From positions 744,001 through 808,000 of the forward strand of contig CANNEK010000002.1 in assembly GCA_947503625.1 (NCBI GenBank): 64,000 nucleotides of DNA, given 5' to 3'. The notes under the pieces were generated by a model. That model was not told the origin of the DNA. It did no database searches and was given only the letters and a program-made list of their open reading frames with translations. Shown here in pieces: positions 17,809-27,753 of the stretch (the first letter of the stretch is position 1; each line of letters starts with the position of its first letter). A program made the translations under genes and the position numbers. The stretch comes from an uncultured Kordiimonas sp. GTDB taxonomy: Bacteria > Pseudomonadota > Alphaproteobacteria > Sphingomonadales > Kordiimonadaceae.

Positions 17809-19746
17809 ATGACTGAAGGATTGATATTTCCTGTGCCGGAAAGTGCGGCGAAGAATACTTTGTGTACTGATGAAAAGTATCAGGAACTTTACGCTCAATC
17901 AGTTGCGGACCCCGAACGTTTCTGGGGAGAGCACGGTAAACGGGTCACTTGGATTACACCGTACACCAAAGTCAAAAACACGTCTTTTGAAGACGATGTG
18001 AATATTCGCTGGTTTGAAGACGGTACTCTGAACGCATGTGTCAATTGTGTGGATCGCCACCTCCCTGAAAAGGAAAACGACACAGCTTTGATCTGGGAAG
18101 GCGATGACCCGGACGTTTCCGAGTTGATCACCTACGGACAACTATATGAAAACGTATGCCGATTGGCTGGCGGGCTGCGGGCGCGTGGTGTGAAAAAAGG
18201 GGATCGCGTTACAATTTATATGCCGATGGTGCCCGAGGCTGTGTACACCATGCTGGCGTGTGCCCGCATTGGCGCGGTTCATAGCGTTGTGTTTGGTGGT
18301 TTCTCGCCTGATGCACTTGCAGGCCGTATTCTTGATTGTGCCTCTACCACGGTTATCACCGCTGATGAAGGACTGCGCGGAGCAAAAACCGTTCCGTTAA
18401 AAGCAAATGTTGATGCAGCGCTCGAACGTTGCCCTGACGTCGCAACAGTCGTCGTGCTGAGGCGTACAGGCGGTACCGTTGGCTGGAACGAAAAGCATGA
18501 CGTTTGGTATCATGATCTGGTTGCAGATCAGCCAAGTGAGTGCCCGGCAGAGGAAATATCGGCGGAAGACCCGCTTTTTATCCTCTATACGTCCGGCTCG
18601 ACCGGGCAACCCAAAGGCGTGCTGCATACAACAGGTGGATACATGGTCTGGGCCTCCATGACCCATGAATATGTGTTCGATTATCGACAAGGCGAAGTCT
18701 ATTGGTGCACGGCAGATGTGGGCTGGGTCACGGGGCACAGCTATATTGTTTATGGGCCACTGGCAAACGGGGCCACCTCCGTTATTTTTGAAGGCGTGCC
18801 TACATATCCGGATGCAGGCCGTTTTTGGCAGGTTTGCGAAAAGCACAAGGTCAATATTTTCTATACAGCCCCCACCGCTATTCGTGCGCTGGAGCGCTTT
18901 GGCGATGAGCCGGTTAAAAAGTATGACCGCTCATCCATTCGGTTGCTGGGCTCGGTGGGCGAGCCAATAAATCCCGAAGCTTGGCTTTGGTACTATAATG
19001 TTGTCGGTGAGAAGCGTTGTCCGATCGTCGATACCTGGTGGCAAACGGAAACAGGCGGCGTCATGATAGCACCCTTGCCTGGGGCAACTGCGCTAAAACC
19101 AGGCTCTGCAACCAGACCGTTTTTTGGTGTTCAACCGGCTCTTGTGGATGCTGATGGCAAGTTTCTTGAGGGTGCTGCATCCGGGAACCTTGTGATCAAG
19201 GATAGTTGGCCCGGGCAGATGCGGACAGTGTTTGGTGACCACAAACGTTTCAGGGAAACATACTTCAGCGCATACAAGGGCCTGTATTTTACCGGTGACG
19301 GCTGCAAGCGCGATGAAGACGGTTACTATTGGATCACCGGCCGGGTCGACGATGTGATCAATGTTTCAGGTCACAGAATTGGAACAGCAGAGATTGAGTC
19401 TGCGCTGGATGCCCACCCTGACGTCAGCGAAGCGGCAGTGGTTGGTTTTCCTCATGATATCAAAGGCCAGGGCATATATGCGTTTGTGACATCGCCTTTG
19501 GGCGTTGAGCCTGATGAAGACCTGCGCAAAGCTCTTGTTCAGTGGGTCCGAAAAGAGATTGGCCCGGTGGCGACCCCGGATCTGATCCAGTTTACACCCG
19601 GACTTCCCAAGACACGTTCCGGCAAAATCATGCGCCGTATTCTTCGCAAGATTGCCGAGAATGAGTTTGGCAACCTCGGTGATACGTCAACCCTGGCGGA
19701 GCCGGCGGTTGTCGATGACTTGATTGAGAACCGCCTGAACCGTTAG
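17809..19746 (+). CDS. acs: acetyl-CoA synthetase
   Basis: Activates acetate to acetyl-CoA through acetyl-AMP. 645 residues, normal for Acs. Visible: the P-loop-like [28 protein letters not shown], the [20 protein letters not shown] hinge, and [11 protein letters not shown] with the lysine that protein acetyltransferases modify to switch the enzyme off. The N-terminal domain starts with the usual [20 protein letters not shown] single gene with its own promoter, divergent from a transporter. Confidence 0.97.
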   Translation: MTEGLIFPVPESAAKNTLCTDEKYQELYAQSVADPERFWGEHGKRVTWITPYTKVKNTSFEDDVNIRWFEDGTLNACVNCVDRHLPEKENDTALIWEGDDPDVSELITYGQLYENVCRLAGGLRARGVKKGDRVTIYMPMVPEAVYTMLACARIGAVHSVVFGGFSPDALAGRILDCASTTVITADEGLRGAKTVPLKANVDAALERCPDVATVVVLRRTGGTVGWNEKHDVWYHDLVADQPSECPAEEISAEDPLFILYTSGSTGQPKGVLHTTGGYMVWASMTHEYVFDYRQGEVYWCTADVGWVTGHSYIVYGPLANGATSVIFEGVPTYPDAGRFWQVCEKHKVNIFYTAPTAIRALERFGDEPVKKYDRSSIRLLGSVGEPINPEAWLWYYNVVGEKRCPIVDTWWQTETGGVMIAPLPGATALKPGSATRPFFGVQPALVDADGKFLEGAASGNLVIKDSWPGQMRTVFGDHKRFRETYFSAYKGLYFTGDGCKRDEDGYYWITGRVDDVINVSGHRIGTAEIESALDAHPDVSEAAVVGFPHDIKGQGIYAFVTSPLGVEPDEDLRKALVQWVRKEIGPVATPDLIQFTPGLPKTRSGKIMRRILRKIAENEFGNLGDTSTLAEPAVVDDLIENRLNR

Positions 19747-19878
19747 GAATAGCTTTTGATTTGTGTCCGAAAAGTTATTCTTTCGATTGCTCGCGGCTTC
19801 GTGATGGTTGTGTCGTTTAACCTTGAGTGACTTTTCCTATGTGTTGCAGGAAGCAAAAAAAACAACGGGATTTGAACG

Positions 19879-20544
19879 ATGATCACCTTATACACGGCAG
19901 CAACACCGAACGGCTACAAAGCGTCCATCACTCTGGAGGAGTTGAAACTGGAATACACACTCAAACGCATCGACCTTGGTGCCAACGAGCAGAAACAGGA
20001 CTGGTTTTTAAAAATTAACCCGAATGGGCGCATTCCGGCGATCATTGACCATGACGCCGATGATTTCGCTGTTTTTGAGTCTGGTGCAATCATGGCGTAC
20101 CTAGCGGAAAAAACTGGGGATTTGATGCCTGAAGACCCAAAAGGCAAATCTGTTGTAATGCAGTGGCTGATGTTTCAAATGGGCGGCCTCGGGCCGATGC
20201 AGGGGCAGGCGAATGTCTTCAACAGGTATTTCCCTGAGAAAATCCCGAGTGTTATAGACAGATACCAGAACGAAACCCGAAGATTGTATGAAGTGCTGGA
20301 TCACCGCCTGCAAAACAGCCCGTATCTGGGTGGAAATGAATATAGTATTGCGGATATCGCCAATTGGGCCTGGGTACGTAGCCACGAGTGGGCCGGGGTC
20401 TCCCTTGACGGATTGGATGCACTGATTGAATGGCATGAAAAGATTGTGTCACGGCCTGCAGTCCAGCGTGGCTTGCTTCAGCCGCCCAGGGCTGAAAACA
20501 GCGATAACACTGTTAAGATGGCGCAAAACATGCTGCAACGCTAG
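19879..20544 (+). CDS. glutathione S-transferase, YfcG/Nu-class type
   Basis: 221 residues: [22 protein letters not shown] is the start of the YfcG/Ure2-like GSTs, where the Thr/Asn after the first strand contact glutathione; [11 protein letters not shown] holds the cis-Pro and [13 protein letters not shown] the gamma-Glu site. The helical domain ends with [13 protein letters not shown], typical of the class. These enzymes often act as disulfide reductases with glutathione. Second of three GST genes in this window; they are unlike each other, so not recent duplicates. Confidence 0.9.
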   Translation: MITLYTAATPNGYKASITLEELKLEYTLKRIDLGANEQKQDWFLKINPNGRIPAIIDHDADDFAVFESGAIMAYLAEKTGDLMPEDPKGKSVVMQWLMFQMGGLGPMQGQANVFNRYFPEKIPSVIDRYQNETRRLYEVLDHRLQNSPYLGGNEYSIADIANWAWVRSHEWAGVSLDGLDALIEWHEKIVSRPAVQRGLLQPPRAENSDNTVKMAQNMLQR

Positions 20545-20683
20545 TGTGGTGATGCCGCTGCCTGTTTGTCATCATGACAGCGCGGTTTGCAGTGTTGACG
20601 CGTCATATTATTGTCATGGCGAGCCTCCAATGTATCATTGCTCAGGCACGGGGTGGCCGTTTGTTACAGGATAAAAGGCGTTT

Positions 20684-21208
20684 ATGAAAAAGCTGTATTT
20701 TCTTCGTCATGCCAAATCCGACTGGAGCGACATGGCTTTGTCAGATCACGAACGTCCGCTCAATGCGCGCGGGCGCAGAGCCTGTATGAAGATCGGTCGT
20801 GCACTGCAGCAACGGCAAATCAATCCCGGGTTGGTGCTTTGCTCTACTGCCGCCCGCGCACAGGAAACTCTTGAAAGAGTCCTGTCTGCAGGTGATCTCG
20901 TTTGGCCTACCAACGATGAGCCAACTTTGTATGGTGCGAGTGCGGACCGGATTTTAAGTCTGGTCAGAGCGCAGTCAGACGAGCATGAAAGCCTGTTGCT
21001 CGTTGGTCATAACCCAGGCTTTCAAGACCTTGTCCTTGGATTGGCCGGAGAAGAGGCAACGGAAGGTTTGATAGCCCGCGTTGCCCGAAAACTTCCAACC
21101 GCCGCCTTTGCCGAGATTGAAATCGATAGCTCAAGTTTCCGTGGTGTCGGTATCGGTACCGGCCGACTGGTGCATTTTTTCAAACCAAAAGACAAAACGA
21201 TAGTTTAG
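20684..21208 (+). CDS. sixA: SixA-like phosphohistidine phosphatase (histidine phosphatase family)
   Basis: 174 residues, branch 1 of the histidine-phosphatase superfamily: LYFLRHAKSDWSD gives the RH(A/G) catalytic motif with the nucleophile His9, and LLLVGHNPGF the second catalytic His. SixA in E. coli removes phosphate from phosphotransferase or phosphorelay His residues; the target here is unknown. AGGATAAAAG precedes the ATG. Confidence 0.83.
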   Translation: MKKLYFLRHAKSDWSDMALSDHERPLNARGRRACMKIGRALQQRQINPGLVLCSTAARAQETLERVLSAGDLVWPTNDEPTLYGASADRILSLVRAQSDEHESLLLVGHNPGFQDLVLGLAGEEATEGLIARVARKLPTAAFAEIEIDSSSFRGVGIGTGRLVHFFKPKDKTIV

Positions 21209-21270
21209 TATCTTCCCGGCTTGGCAGGCTATAAAGTAACGATCAGTGTGACGCTGGGATGCAGCGCGTT

Positions 21271-21299
21271 TTGCCACGGCGCTGTATTTTCGCTATACT
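21271..21299 (+). promoter_or_regulatory. sigma70-type promoter before the TPR gene
   Basis: TTGCCA (21271-21276), exactly 17 bases, TATACT (21294-21299). Transcription should start near 21306, about 44 bases before the ATG at 21350. Confidence 0.7.
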
Positions 21300-21349
21300 A
21301 TGCTGCGAGTCCCTGATCTTTGTTGATGGGGTTTCAGAGATGGATACTG

Positions 21350-21841
21350 ATGCGTTGGAAGTTAAACATTGTTGTATGCACAGGATTTTTCCTGTTGGCG
21401 AACTCAGCCGTCGCCGATACGGTTGAGATCATTTTGCAGCCATCGGATTTGCTGCAAAAAGGTAACCAATATATCGCACATGGGGAAATACAGAAAGCCA
21501 AGAAGATCTTGACGCGGGCGATTGAAAGTAACCTTACATCCCGACAACGGGCTAATGCACACAATAGCCTTTGTGTGGCCAACATTAAAGAGGAAGCCTG
21601 GCAGGATGCTATGGTTCACTGTGATGCTGCCATAGAACTTGTGCCGTCGAATTGGCGGTTTCACAACAATCGAGGCAACGTTTATTTCGGGCTAGGTCAG
21701 TTTGATGTCGCGAAGCAGAACTATGCGCGTGGTTTAAAAATTGCCCCAAAATCTATGACATTGGCGACAAACATAGAGATGTTGGAAAACTATGTGCAAG
21801 CGCGTATGAAGTACTCAGGACGCAAAAACAATCCAACCTGA
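21350..21841 (+). CDS. exported tetratricopeptide-repeat protein
   Basis: 163 residues with a signal peptide (MRWKLNIVVCTGFFLLANSAVAD). The mature part holds about three TPR units (LLQKGNQYIAHGEIQKAKKIL, NAHNSLCVANIKEEAWQDAMVHCDAAI, FHNNRGNVYFGLGQFDVAKQNYARGLK), so it is a protein-interaction module in the periplasm. Frames upstream give ATG at 21326; the later ATG fits a clean signal peptide. No partner is obvious; it has its own promoter and is followed by an apparent lipoprotein gene. Function unknown. Confidence 0.75.
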   Translation: MRWKLNIVVCTGFFLLANSAVADTVEIILQPSDLLQKGNQYIAHGEIQKAKKILTRAIESNLTSRQRANAHNSLCVANIKEEAWQDAMVHCDAAIELVPSNWRFHNNRGNVYFGLGQFDVAKQNYARGLKIAPKSMTLATNIEMLENYVQARMKYSGRKNNPT

Positions 21842-21949
21842 GCATTGATATTCTAACGTTTCTACCTAACTATTGGGTCAAAGAATGATAATAACATACC
21901 GTATTGTTGCGGTAGCGATAGTGAACGTGAAAACCTAGTGCCTCATCTG

Positions 21950-22606
21950 ATGAAACATATTTCAGTGGTGTTTCTGCTGTTTTTGGCGGCCTGTGAGGCT
22001 GTTGAACGCGTCCCGGCCACCCCTGGGGCTCTGGTTGGCACACGTGCGAATATCAAGATGCATGGCCAGGATATTGTGGCTCAGGTTACGCGCGTTATCG
22101 ACAAGCTGGTTACTACTGAATTTCGCGACTGGCGCGGTGGCATTATCCGGGAAATCAACCTTTATCGAGGCCTTTTTCCTGTTAGCGGAACCGACCAGGG
22201 CTTGAGATACGAATCCAGTTTTGACGAAAGCGTGCTGGAAAACCTTTTTCCTCTCAAGGTGGGCAACACCGCGGGCGTGTCGGGCACCATGTTTTATGTC
22301 GATGGCGGCGAGTCTGCGGATTTCTATACACATATTGAAGTCATCGGGGAAAAAACAATCGACCTGAAAGATGGGCCCCGGCGCACTTTTGTTGTTCAGC
22401 TTGAGTGGGAATTCAGCTGGAACGGTAATGTTCGCCGTAAAACCGACACGCTGTACTTCGATGCCGAGCGCTCCATGGTTCTGAAGTCGGTTGTGAGGGG
22501 TCAGAATTTTCAGAATTATTGGGTTGTTGTTTCCGTTGAAGAACCGGACAACCCCAATGTTGAACGAGAACCACGTAACAGGCGATCAGGGACCGTAATG
22601 ATATAG
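21950..22606 (+). CDS. putative lipoprotein of unknown function
   Basis: 218 residues. MKHISVVFLLFLAAC is a lipoprotein signal with the lipobox LAAC, so the mature protein should be lipid-anchored at its N-terminal Cys. The rest looks beta-rich (for example RRTFVVQLEWEFSW and ADFYTHIEVIGEKTI), with a basic C-terminal tail. An in-frame GTG at 21938 would add four residues. I do not recognise the family. It follows the TPR protein by 108 bases and may share its transcript. Confidence 0.7.
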   Translation: MKHISVVFLLFLAACEAVERVPATPGALVGTRANIKMHGQDIVAQVTRVIDKLVTTEFRDWRGGIIREINLYRGLFPVSGTDQGLRYESSFDESVLENLFPLKVGNTAGVSGTMFYVDGGESADFYTHIEVIGEKTIDLKDGPRRTFVVQLEWEFSWNGNVRRKTDTLYFDAERSMVLKSVVRGQNFQNYWVVVSVEEPDNPNVEREPRNRRSGTVMI

Positions 22607-22612
22607 GCCTAT

Positions 22613-23032
22613 CTACGCGCTTATTATCTCGCCGTTTTCTATATGATGAGCAATTGGTCTCAGGTATTTCCCTTTGCAGGGTCCCCGGACACATTTGCCT
22701 GTTCCCGGGTCAAAGAGTGCACCATGCGTTCGGCACAAAAGATGTTTCCCCTTCAGGTCCATAAATTTCTCATCGAACATATTCAGGGGTGTGCCTGCGT
22801 GCGGACAGAAATTCAGGAAAACAGAAAGACTGGCCTCTGTCTTCTGAATGAAAATGCTGGTGCGAAACCGGCCTTCCGTGAAAATAATTTCTTTACCGCC
22901 ATGTTCGGGCAGATCATCGAGGCGGGCTATCACAGTACCCGGCGGGGGGGTTGCCTCGAGCTCCGAAAGTTCAAGAGGTGCTGGCGCTTTACTGATCAAG
23001 GCCTGCCATCCGGGATACTTTATCAAATGCAT
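22613..23032 (-). CDS. Rieske [2Fe-2S] domain protein
   Basis: 139 residues with the two Rieske ligand boxes: FCPHAGTPLN (Cys-x-His) and CRTHGALFDPGTGKCVRGPC (Cys-x2-His). No signal peptide or membrane anchor, so it is a soluble ferredoxin-like subunit, as found in small stand-alone Rieske proteins of alphaproteobacteria; electron partner unknown. The ATG at 23032 lies inside the upstream EVE gene, a 44-base overlap in another frame, so translation is probably coupled. Last gene of the tsaD-gpsA-yciI-EVE group. Confidence 0.85.
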   Translation of the reverse strand: MHLIKYPGWQALISKAPAPLELSELEATPPPGTVIARLDDLPEHGGKEIIFTEGRFRTSIFIQKTEASLSVFLNFCPHAGTPLNMFDEKFMDLKGKHLLCRTHGALFDPGTGKCVRGPCKGKYLRPIAHHIENGEIISA

Positions 23033-23402
23033 CTGTGCTGAGAGGCATGACTGACAGGCGTGACTGACGAACAAGCGGAATATCTGCCAGGTCCTTTTCT
23101 GCCTTGATTTCAGATAGCGTCACTGGTTGGGGTGCGGTTCTCACAGCGGTTAAGTCAACGAGGCAAAACCGCCCCGTTGCGTCATCAGGGTCCGGATATG
23201 GCCCAACGGCAACCCGGCAGAGGCCGACAATCGCACGTTCTTTCCCGGAGTGATAAAAAAATACATCGTCCCCGACTGCCATGGCACGCATGTTTTTTTG
23301 GGCCTGAAAGTTGCGAACTCCGTCCCAGGGTTCCTTCTTCACCGATAGCTGGTCCTGCCATGACCAGTCGCCAGGTTCGGATTTCACCAACCAGTGTGCC
23401 AT
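22989..23402 (-). CDS. EVE-domain protein (PUA-like fold)
   Basis: 137 residues beginning MAHWLVKSEPGDWSWQDQ, continuing WDGVRNFQAQKNMRAMAVGD and FFYHSGKERAIVGLCRV, the signature of EVE (DUF55) proteins, which read modified bases such as 5-hydroxymethylcytosine or modified RNA. A nucleic-acid reader role is known for the family, not shown for this one. AAGGAAAGGG precedes the ATG at 23402. It overlaps the Rieske gene by 44 bases. Confidence 0.88.
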   Translation of the reverse strand: MAHWLVKSEPGDWSWQDQLSVKKEPWDGVRNFQAQKNMRAMAVGDDVFFYHSGKERAIVGLCRVAVGPYPDPDDATGRFCLVDLTAVRTAPQPVTLSEIKAEKDLADIPLVRQSRLSVMPLSTDAFDKVSRMAGLDQ

Positions 23403-23413
23403 GGGCCCTTTCC

Positions 23414-23713
23414 TTAGTCCGGTTCGCCCCACGTGCCGACCGCCCTTTTCCAAGGGTGGATTTCTACTTTCTCAAACAAGCCAGCAGTGGCATAGGGATC
23501 ATTTTCGGCGAAAAGCTGGACGGCTGCTTCACTGGCCGCGTCAATCAACAGCATGCTGCCGACCGGACCGCCGTTTTCGCCTGGACCCAACAATGGCCCG
23601 GCAAGTTTCACCCTGTTCCCGGCATCGCTCAGGTATTCAAGGTGGGCCGGGCGGGCAGCTTGACGAGTGCCGACGCTATCTGGTTTATCATAACAAAATA
23701 TTGCGAACAGCAT
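23414..23713 (-). CDS. YciI-like protein
   Basis: 99 residues, ferredoxin-like alpha/beta fold of the YciI family: MLFAIFCYDKPDS at the N-terminus, RPAHLEYL with the conserved His, GPLLGP, and FAENDPYATAGLF with the conserved His-Asp region reading ENDPY. Family function is loosely defined, with one member a dehydrochlorinase. In alphaproteobacteria it is often found right after gpsA, as here. Confidence 0.85.
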   Translation of the reverse strand: MLFAIFCYDKPDSVGTRQAARPAHLEYLSDAGNRVKLAGPLLGPGENGGPVGSMLLIDAASEAAVQLFAENDPYATAGLFEKVEIHPWKRAVGTWGEPD

Positions 23714-23723
23714 GGTCGTTCTC

Positions 23724-24737
23724 CTACTGAATTTCGCCAACGAACGGACGCGCCAAAAGCGTTTCCATAACATCTCTGGCGTTTTTGCCTTCTTTCAGAA
23801 TGCGATAAACCGCTTTCGTAATTGGCATATCAAGGTTTTTGTCTTCGGCAATTTTATAAACGATATCTACGGTGTGGGCACCTTCGGCGACAGAATTTCG
23901 TTCTGCCATGATATCTGCGAGTGATTTACCTTCACCGATTGCTTTGCCAAGTGACATATTGCGGGACTGGGTGCTGGAACATGTGAGGATCAAATCCCCA
24001 AGCCCTGAAAGGCCCATCATTGTCTCGCGCCGGGCACCGTAGACAGCACCAAACCGCACAACCTCTGCCAGACCACGAGTGATAACCGCAGCCCGGGCAT
24101 TTTCGCCGGTTCCAAGGCCGGCAGCGACACCGGTAGCGATTGCAAGCACATTCTTAATCGCACCGCCAATTTGTGCGCCCACAATATCTTCACTCAGGTA
24201 AGGCCGGAATGTTGGAAGGCCAAGCGCATCCACCAAACCATTGCCGATAACACTATCCGTCGCCGCCAGCGTTACGGCGCAGGGAAGGCCCTGTGCCACT
24301 TCGGCAGCAAATGTCGGGCCGGATAGCACACAGATCGGGTGGGTGGGGGCGACCTCTTCCAGTACACCACTGAGCAGTTTGCCTGTGCTGACCTCAATGC
24401 CCTTCGAGCATATTACCAGCGGTACATCAGGCCCAAGGTGCTTCACCAGTTCAGACGCCATCTGGCGTGTGTGTTGCGCAGGTGTTACCAGCAGGATTGC
24501 ATCGCGGTCTGCAAGCTCTGAAAGCATGCTTGTCGCCTTCAGTTTTGGGTCTAGCTTAACGCCGGGTAGAAACATCGTGTTTTCTTGCCAGTCATTTATT
24601 GACTTTGCTACCTCAGGCTCGCGAGCCCACAGCATTGTGTCCCGTCCTGCCTGCGTGGCAGCGGCTGCAAGTGCTGTACCCCACGCACCGCCACCCAGAA
24701 TGCCTATTTTGTCAAAAATATCTGTTTCTCCATTCAT
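23724..24737 (-). CDS. gpsA: glycerol-3-phosphate dehydrogenase [NAD(P)+]
   Basis: Reduces dihydroxyacetone phosphate to sn-glycerol-3-phosphate, the backbone of phospholipids. 337 residues: IGILGGGAWGTALA (NAD(P) loop), ICSKGIE, LSGPTFAAEVAQGLP, and GGAIKNVLAIATG with the catalytic Lys. ATG at 24737 has AAGGG eight bases upstream; ATG at 24743 is too close to it. Follows tsaD in a conserved pair. Confidence 0.96.
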   Translation of the reverse strand: MNGETDIFDKIGILGGGAWGTALAAAATQAGRDTMLWAREPEVAKSINDWQENTMFLPGVKLDPKLKATSMLSELADRDAILLVTPAQHTRQMASELVKHLGPDVPLVICSKGIEVSTGKLLSGVLEEVAPTHPICVLSGPTFAAEVAQGLPCAVTLAATDSVIGNGLVDALGLPTFRPYLSEDIVGAQIGGAIKNVLAIATGVAAGLGTGENARAAVITRGLAEVVRFGAVYGARRETMMGLSGLGDLILTCSSTQSRNMSLGKAIGEGKSLADIMAERNSVAEGAHTVDIVYKIAEDKNLDMPITKAVYRILKEGKNARDVMETLLARPFVGEIQ

Positions 24738-24772
24738 CAACATTGCCCTTGAAGGCAAACAACTGCAAGGGC

Positions 24773-25894
24773 TTATGCTTTTGGCCCTTTTCGCCCCGCA
24801 CCCACTTTGGGGAGGGCATTCTCATCCAGCGGCCAGCGGGGGCGCGGTGCCTTTTCCTGATCATTGATGCTGGCATCAAGGCTAAAGCGTTCGAGGCCAG
24901 CCCATGCAATCATGGCACCATTGTCTGTACAGAGCGCAAGGGGCGGCGCATGGAAACTCATATTGTTTTCGCGAGCAACAGACTTGATTTGTTCACGAAG
25001 ATAAAGGTTTGCCGCGACGCCGCCAGCAACGACCAGCGGCAAAGGCCCATCCCCTGTTTTTGCCCTGAAAGCATCAATGGCATGCTGCAGCCTGTCAGTG
25101 ATGCAGCGTCCCATGACTGTCTGAAAACTGGCACAAATGTCGGCGCGGTCGGTTGGATACAGTGCTCCGCGCTCTGCCACGCACGCTTCCGCTGTTCTCC
25201 GAACGGCTGTTTTAAGGCCGGAGAATGAAAAGTCACAGCCAGGCCTGCCAAGAAGTGGTGTTGGAAGTGGAAATCTGTTTGCGTCACCCTCCCTGGCTGC
25301 CCGTTCAACGGCAGGGCCTCCCGGATAGGACAGCCCGAGTAGCTTCGCTGTTTTGTCAAAAGCTTCACCAGCGGCGTCGTCGATCGTGCTACCCAATCGT
25401 TCGTATTGTCCAACACCGTATGTGGCAAGCAGTTGGCAATGACCGCCGGACATCAGAAGCAACAGATAGGGGAAAGAAATTTCCTCCACCAGGCGAGCGG
25501 TTAGTGCGTGCCCTTCGAGGTGATTGACGGCGATGAAGGGTTTGCCGCTTGCTGCTGCGATTGCCTTGGCGGTCATAACGCCGACCATCAAGCCACCAAC
25601 CAGCCCGGGGCCCGTGGTGGCGGCTACGGCATCAAGGTCGGAGAAGTTCTTGTTTGCCTCGGCCATCGTTCTGCGGATCAGGTGGTCCAGGCTTGAGATA
25701 TGCTGCCGCGCAGCAATCTCCGGTACAACGCCGCCATATTCTGCATGGTCGTCCACTTGGGACAGAACCGAATGGGCAAGGATGTTGCGATGACTGTCAA
25801 CAACTGCAACGGCGGTTTCGTCACAACTGGTTTCAATGCCTAGCACAAGCAGGTTTTTTTGAAGTTCAACTGGTTCGTTGCTGTTCGCTTGCAT
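24773..25894 (-). CDS. tsaD: tRNA N6-adenosine threonylcarbamoyltransferase
   Basis: Transfers threonylcarbamoyl from TC-AMP to A37 of ANN-decoding tRNAs, with TsaB and TsaE. 373 residues in the ASKHA fold: LGIETSCDETAVAV at the N-terminus, the iron-binding NHLEGH motif, GGHCQLL, and LVVAGGVAANLYLR. Slightly longer than the usual 340-360 through its first and last 10-15 residues. Divergent from hemC. Confidence 0.96.
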   Translation of the reverse strand: MQANSNEPVELQKNLLVLGIETSCDETAVAVVDSHRNILAHSVLSQVDDHAEYGGVVPEIAARQHISSLDHLIRRTMAEANKNFSDLDAVAATTGPGLVGGLMVGVMTAKAIAAASGKPFIAVNHLEGHALTARLVEEISFPYLLLLMSGGHCQLLATYGVGQYERLGSTIDDAAGEAFDKTAKLLGLSYPGGPAVERAAREGDANRFPLPTPLLGRPGCDFSFSGLKTAVRRTAEACVAERGALYPTDRADICASFQTVMGRCITDRLQHAIDAFRAKTGDGPLPLVVAGGVAANLYLREQIKSVARENNMSFHAPPLALCTDNGAMIAWAGLERFSLDASINDQEKAPRPRWPLDENALPKVGAGRKGPKA

Positions 25895-26046
25895 CTCTTG
25901 TTCCCCGCTCGGGGTTCCTGTGGTTTACAGCTATTCATGGCATCATTGAGGACTTCGCCCTTTACAGCCTCGCTTCTATACGCCAAGTAACAAAAAGAGA
26001 AGTGGATTGTGGCGTTTGCCCATTCACTGTCAAAGGAGTGATGGGG

Positions 26047-27003
26047 ATGGACAAACTGAGAATCGGTACTCGCGGCAGTCCACTGGCACTTGCCCAGGCA
26101 GAAGATGTGCGGGATCGTCTGGTGGCCGCACACGCGCACCTTACGTCCGAATTGGTGGAAATTGTTGTAATCAAAACCAGCGGTGACCGTATCCTCGATC
26201 GTCACCTTATGACAGCGGGTGGTAAAGGCCTGTTCACGAAGGAAATTGAAGACGCGCTTCTGGATGGCTCTATTGATTGTGCGGTGCATTCCAGCAAGGA
26301 CATGCCTACACAGCTACCTGAGGGTCTTGAACTTTCGGTGTTTTTGGAGCGGGAAGATCCCCGTGATGCTTTTATCAGTAGCAAGTTTTCCCATTTTCTG
26401 GACCTGCCACACGGCGCGGTGCTGGGCACTGCCTCTTTGAGGCGGCGTGCCCAGGCGTTACGTTTGAGGCCGGACCTGAAAGTGGTGACTTTCCGTGGCA
26501 ATGTACAAACCAGATTGAAAAAGCTGCAAGAAGGCGAAGCGGATGCAACCTTTCTTGCCCAGGCAGGGCTTAACAGGCTTAAAATGGCGGGTGCAGCGGC
26601 GGAAAAACTGAGCCTTGAAGACTTTCTTCCAGCGCCGGCACAAGGTGCCGTTACTGTTGAAATTCGCGGCGAGGATGCGAAGATGAAAAGCCTGTTGGCA
26701 CCGCTTCACAGCTCTGAAACCGCACTGGCTGTTATCGCAGAGCGAGCCTTGCTTGCCGGACTTGATGGTTCCTGCAGGACGCCAATTGCCGCTCATGCTA
26801 CACGACAGGGCAATTCGATTATGATGCAAGCTATGTTATTGTCCGTTGACGGTGGCGTTGTATTTGAAGCCGGTGGTTCTGCATCCGCGACACTTGAAGA
26901 TGCCAGAAACCTGGGCGCGACCGTGGGGGAAAAGATAAGGAAAGACGCCGGGCAGCAGTTTTTTGCTGACTTGGCAGCACAAGTGGAAGCCGAGTTTCAA
27001 TGA
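26047..27003 (+). CDS. hemC: hydroxymethylbilane synthase (porphobilinogen deaminase)
   Basis: Joins four porphobilinogens into hydroxymethylbilane. 318 residues: LRIGTRGSPLALAQAEDV, HSSKDMPTQLPEGL, GTASLRRRAQALRLRPDL, and DGSCRTPIAAHA with the Cys that carries the dipyrromethane cofactor. ATG at 26047 sits 8 bases after AAGGAG (26033-26038); the frame is open far upstream into tsaD territory, but that part is not coding. Stop and hemD start overlap as ATGA. Confidence 0.96.
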   Translation: MDKLRIGTRGSPLALAQAEDVRDRLVAAHAHLTSELVEIVVIKTSGDRILDRHLMTAGGKGLFTKEIEDALLDGSIDCAVHSSKDMPTQLPEGLELSVFLEREDPRDAFISSKFSHFLDLPHGAVLGTASLRRRAQALRLRPDLKVVTFRGNVQTRLKKLQEGEADATFLAQAGLNRLKMAGAAAEKLSLEDFLPAPAQGAVTVEIRGEDAKMKSLLAPLHSSETALAVIAERALLAGLDGSCRTPIAAHATRQGNSIMMQAMLLSVDGGVVFEAGGSASATLEDARNLGATVGEKIRKDAGQQFFADLAAQVEAEFQ

Positions 27004-27704
27004 GCACAATTCTTGTTACCAGACCAATAGATGAAGCAACGCCAACTGCGGAAAAACTGGAAGCTCTTGGCCATAGGGTTGTTATTGCACCGGTACTTCG
27101 TGTCGAGCCTGTTTCTTTTGAAATACCGGATGAAAACCGCAGCATTATTGTAACCAGTAAAAACGGTGCGCGCATGGGGCTGGTGAATATTGGCAATAAA
27201 GGCCGCCCGATTTTTGCCGTTGGGGAACAGACAGCGGCGGAGGTCCGTAAACTTGGCTTTACCAATGTCACCGTAGGACCCGGAACTGCCCGTAAAATGG
27301 TCCCGACACTTCTTGAGTGTGGATTAAGCGAAACCAGAAAATACACGCACCTTTGCGGAAGTGCTCTGGCCTACAATATCTGTGATGTCCTCAAGAACGA
27401 AGGTTTGGATGCCGAAGTCACAGTCACCTACCAGACACGAGCCGTGCGCGGCCTGAGTGTTGGGGTTCAGGAAGCACTGGATGAAGGCGAAGTTGACATT
27501 GCGCTCTTTTATTCTCCGCGTACAGCCACCATCTTCGAAGAAGTGGTCGCTGACTATGGTCGTTCGGACTGGTTGAGAAAGATGGAGGCAATTTGCTTGT
27601 CGACCCGCGTGGCGGAGAACCTGTTAGGCCCATGGAAAAACAAGAGTTACGCCATTATCCCAACCGAAAAAGCGTTGTTCAGCATGCTGGATCACAACGA
27701 CTGA
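27000..27704 (+). CDS. hemD: uroporphyrinogen-III synthase
   Basis: Closes and inverts ring D of hydroxymethylbilane to make uroporphyrinogen III. 234 residues; the family is weakly conserved, but TRPIDEATPTAEKLEALGH at the start, IIVTSKNGAR, the FAVGEQTAAEVRKLGF stretch and LFYSPRTATIF are typical. Coupled to hemC by a 4-base overlap, which makes the call firm. Confidence 0.93.
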   Translation: MSTILVTRPIDEATPTAEKLEALGHRVVIAPVLRVEPVSFEIPDENRSIIVTSKNGARMGLVNIGNKGRPIFAVGEQTAAEVRKLGFTNVTVGPGTARKMVPTLLECGLSETRKYTHLCGSALAYNICDVLKNEGLDAEVTVTYQTRAVRGLSVGVQEALDEGEVDIALFYSPRTATIFEEVVADYGRSDWLRKMEAICLSTRVAENLLGPWKNKSYAIIPTEKALFSMLDHND

Positions 27705-27753
27705 ACCAGACGTTTTGTGACATTTTTCGAGTGGCGAGGCAGGAGGAAATAGT

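Noticed and set aside
25654-26046. Long upstream extension of the hemC frame
   Set aside because: The added part overlaps tsaD antisense and its residues do not resemble HemC. The ATG at 26047 has a well-spaced AAGGAG.
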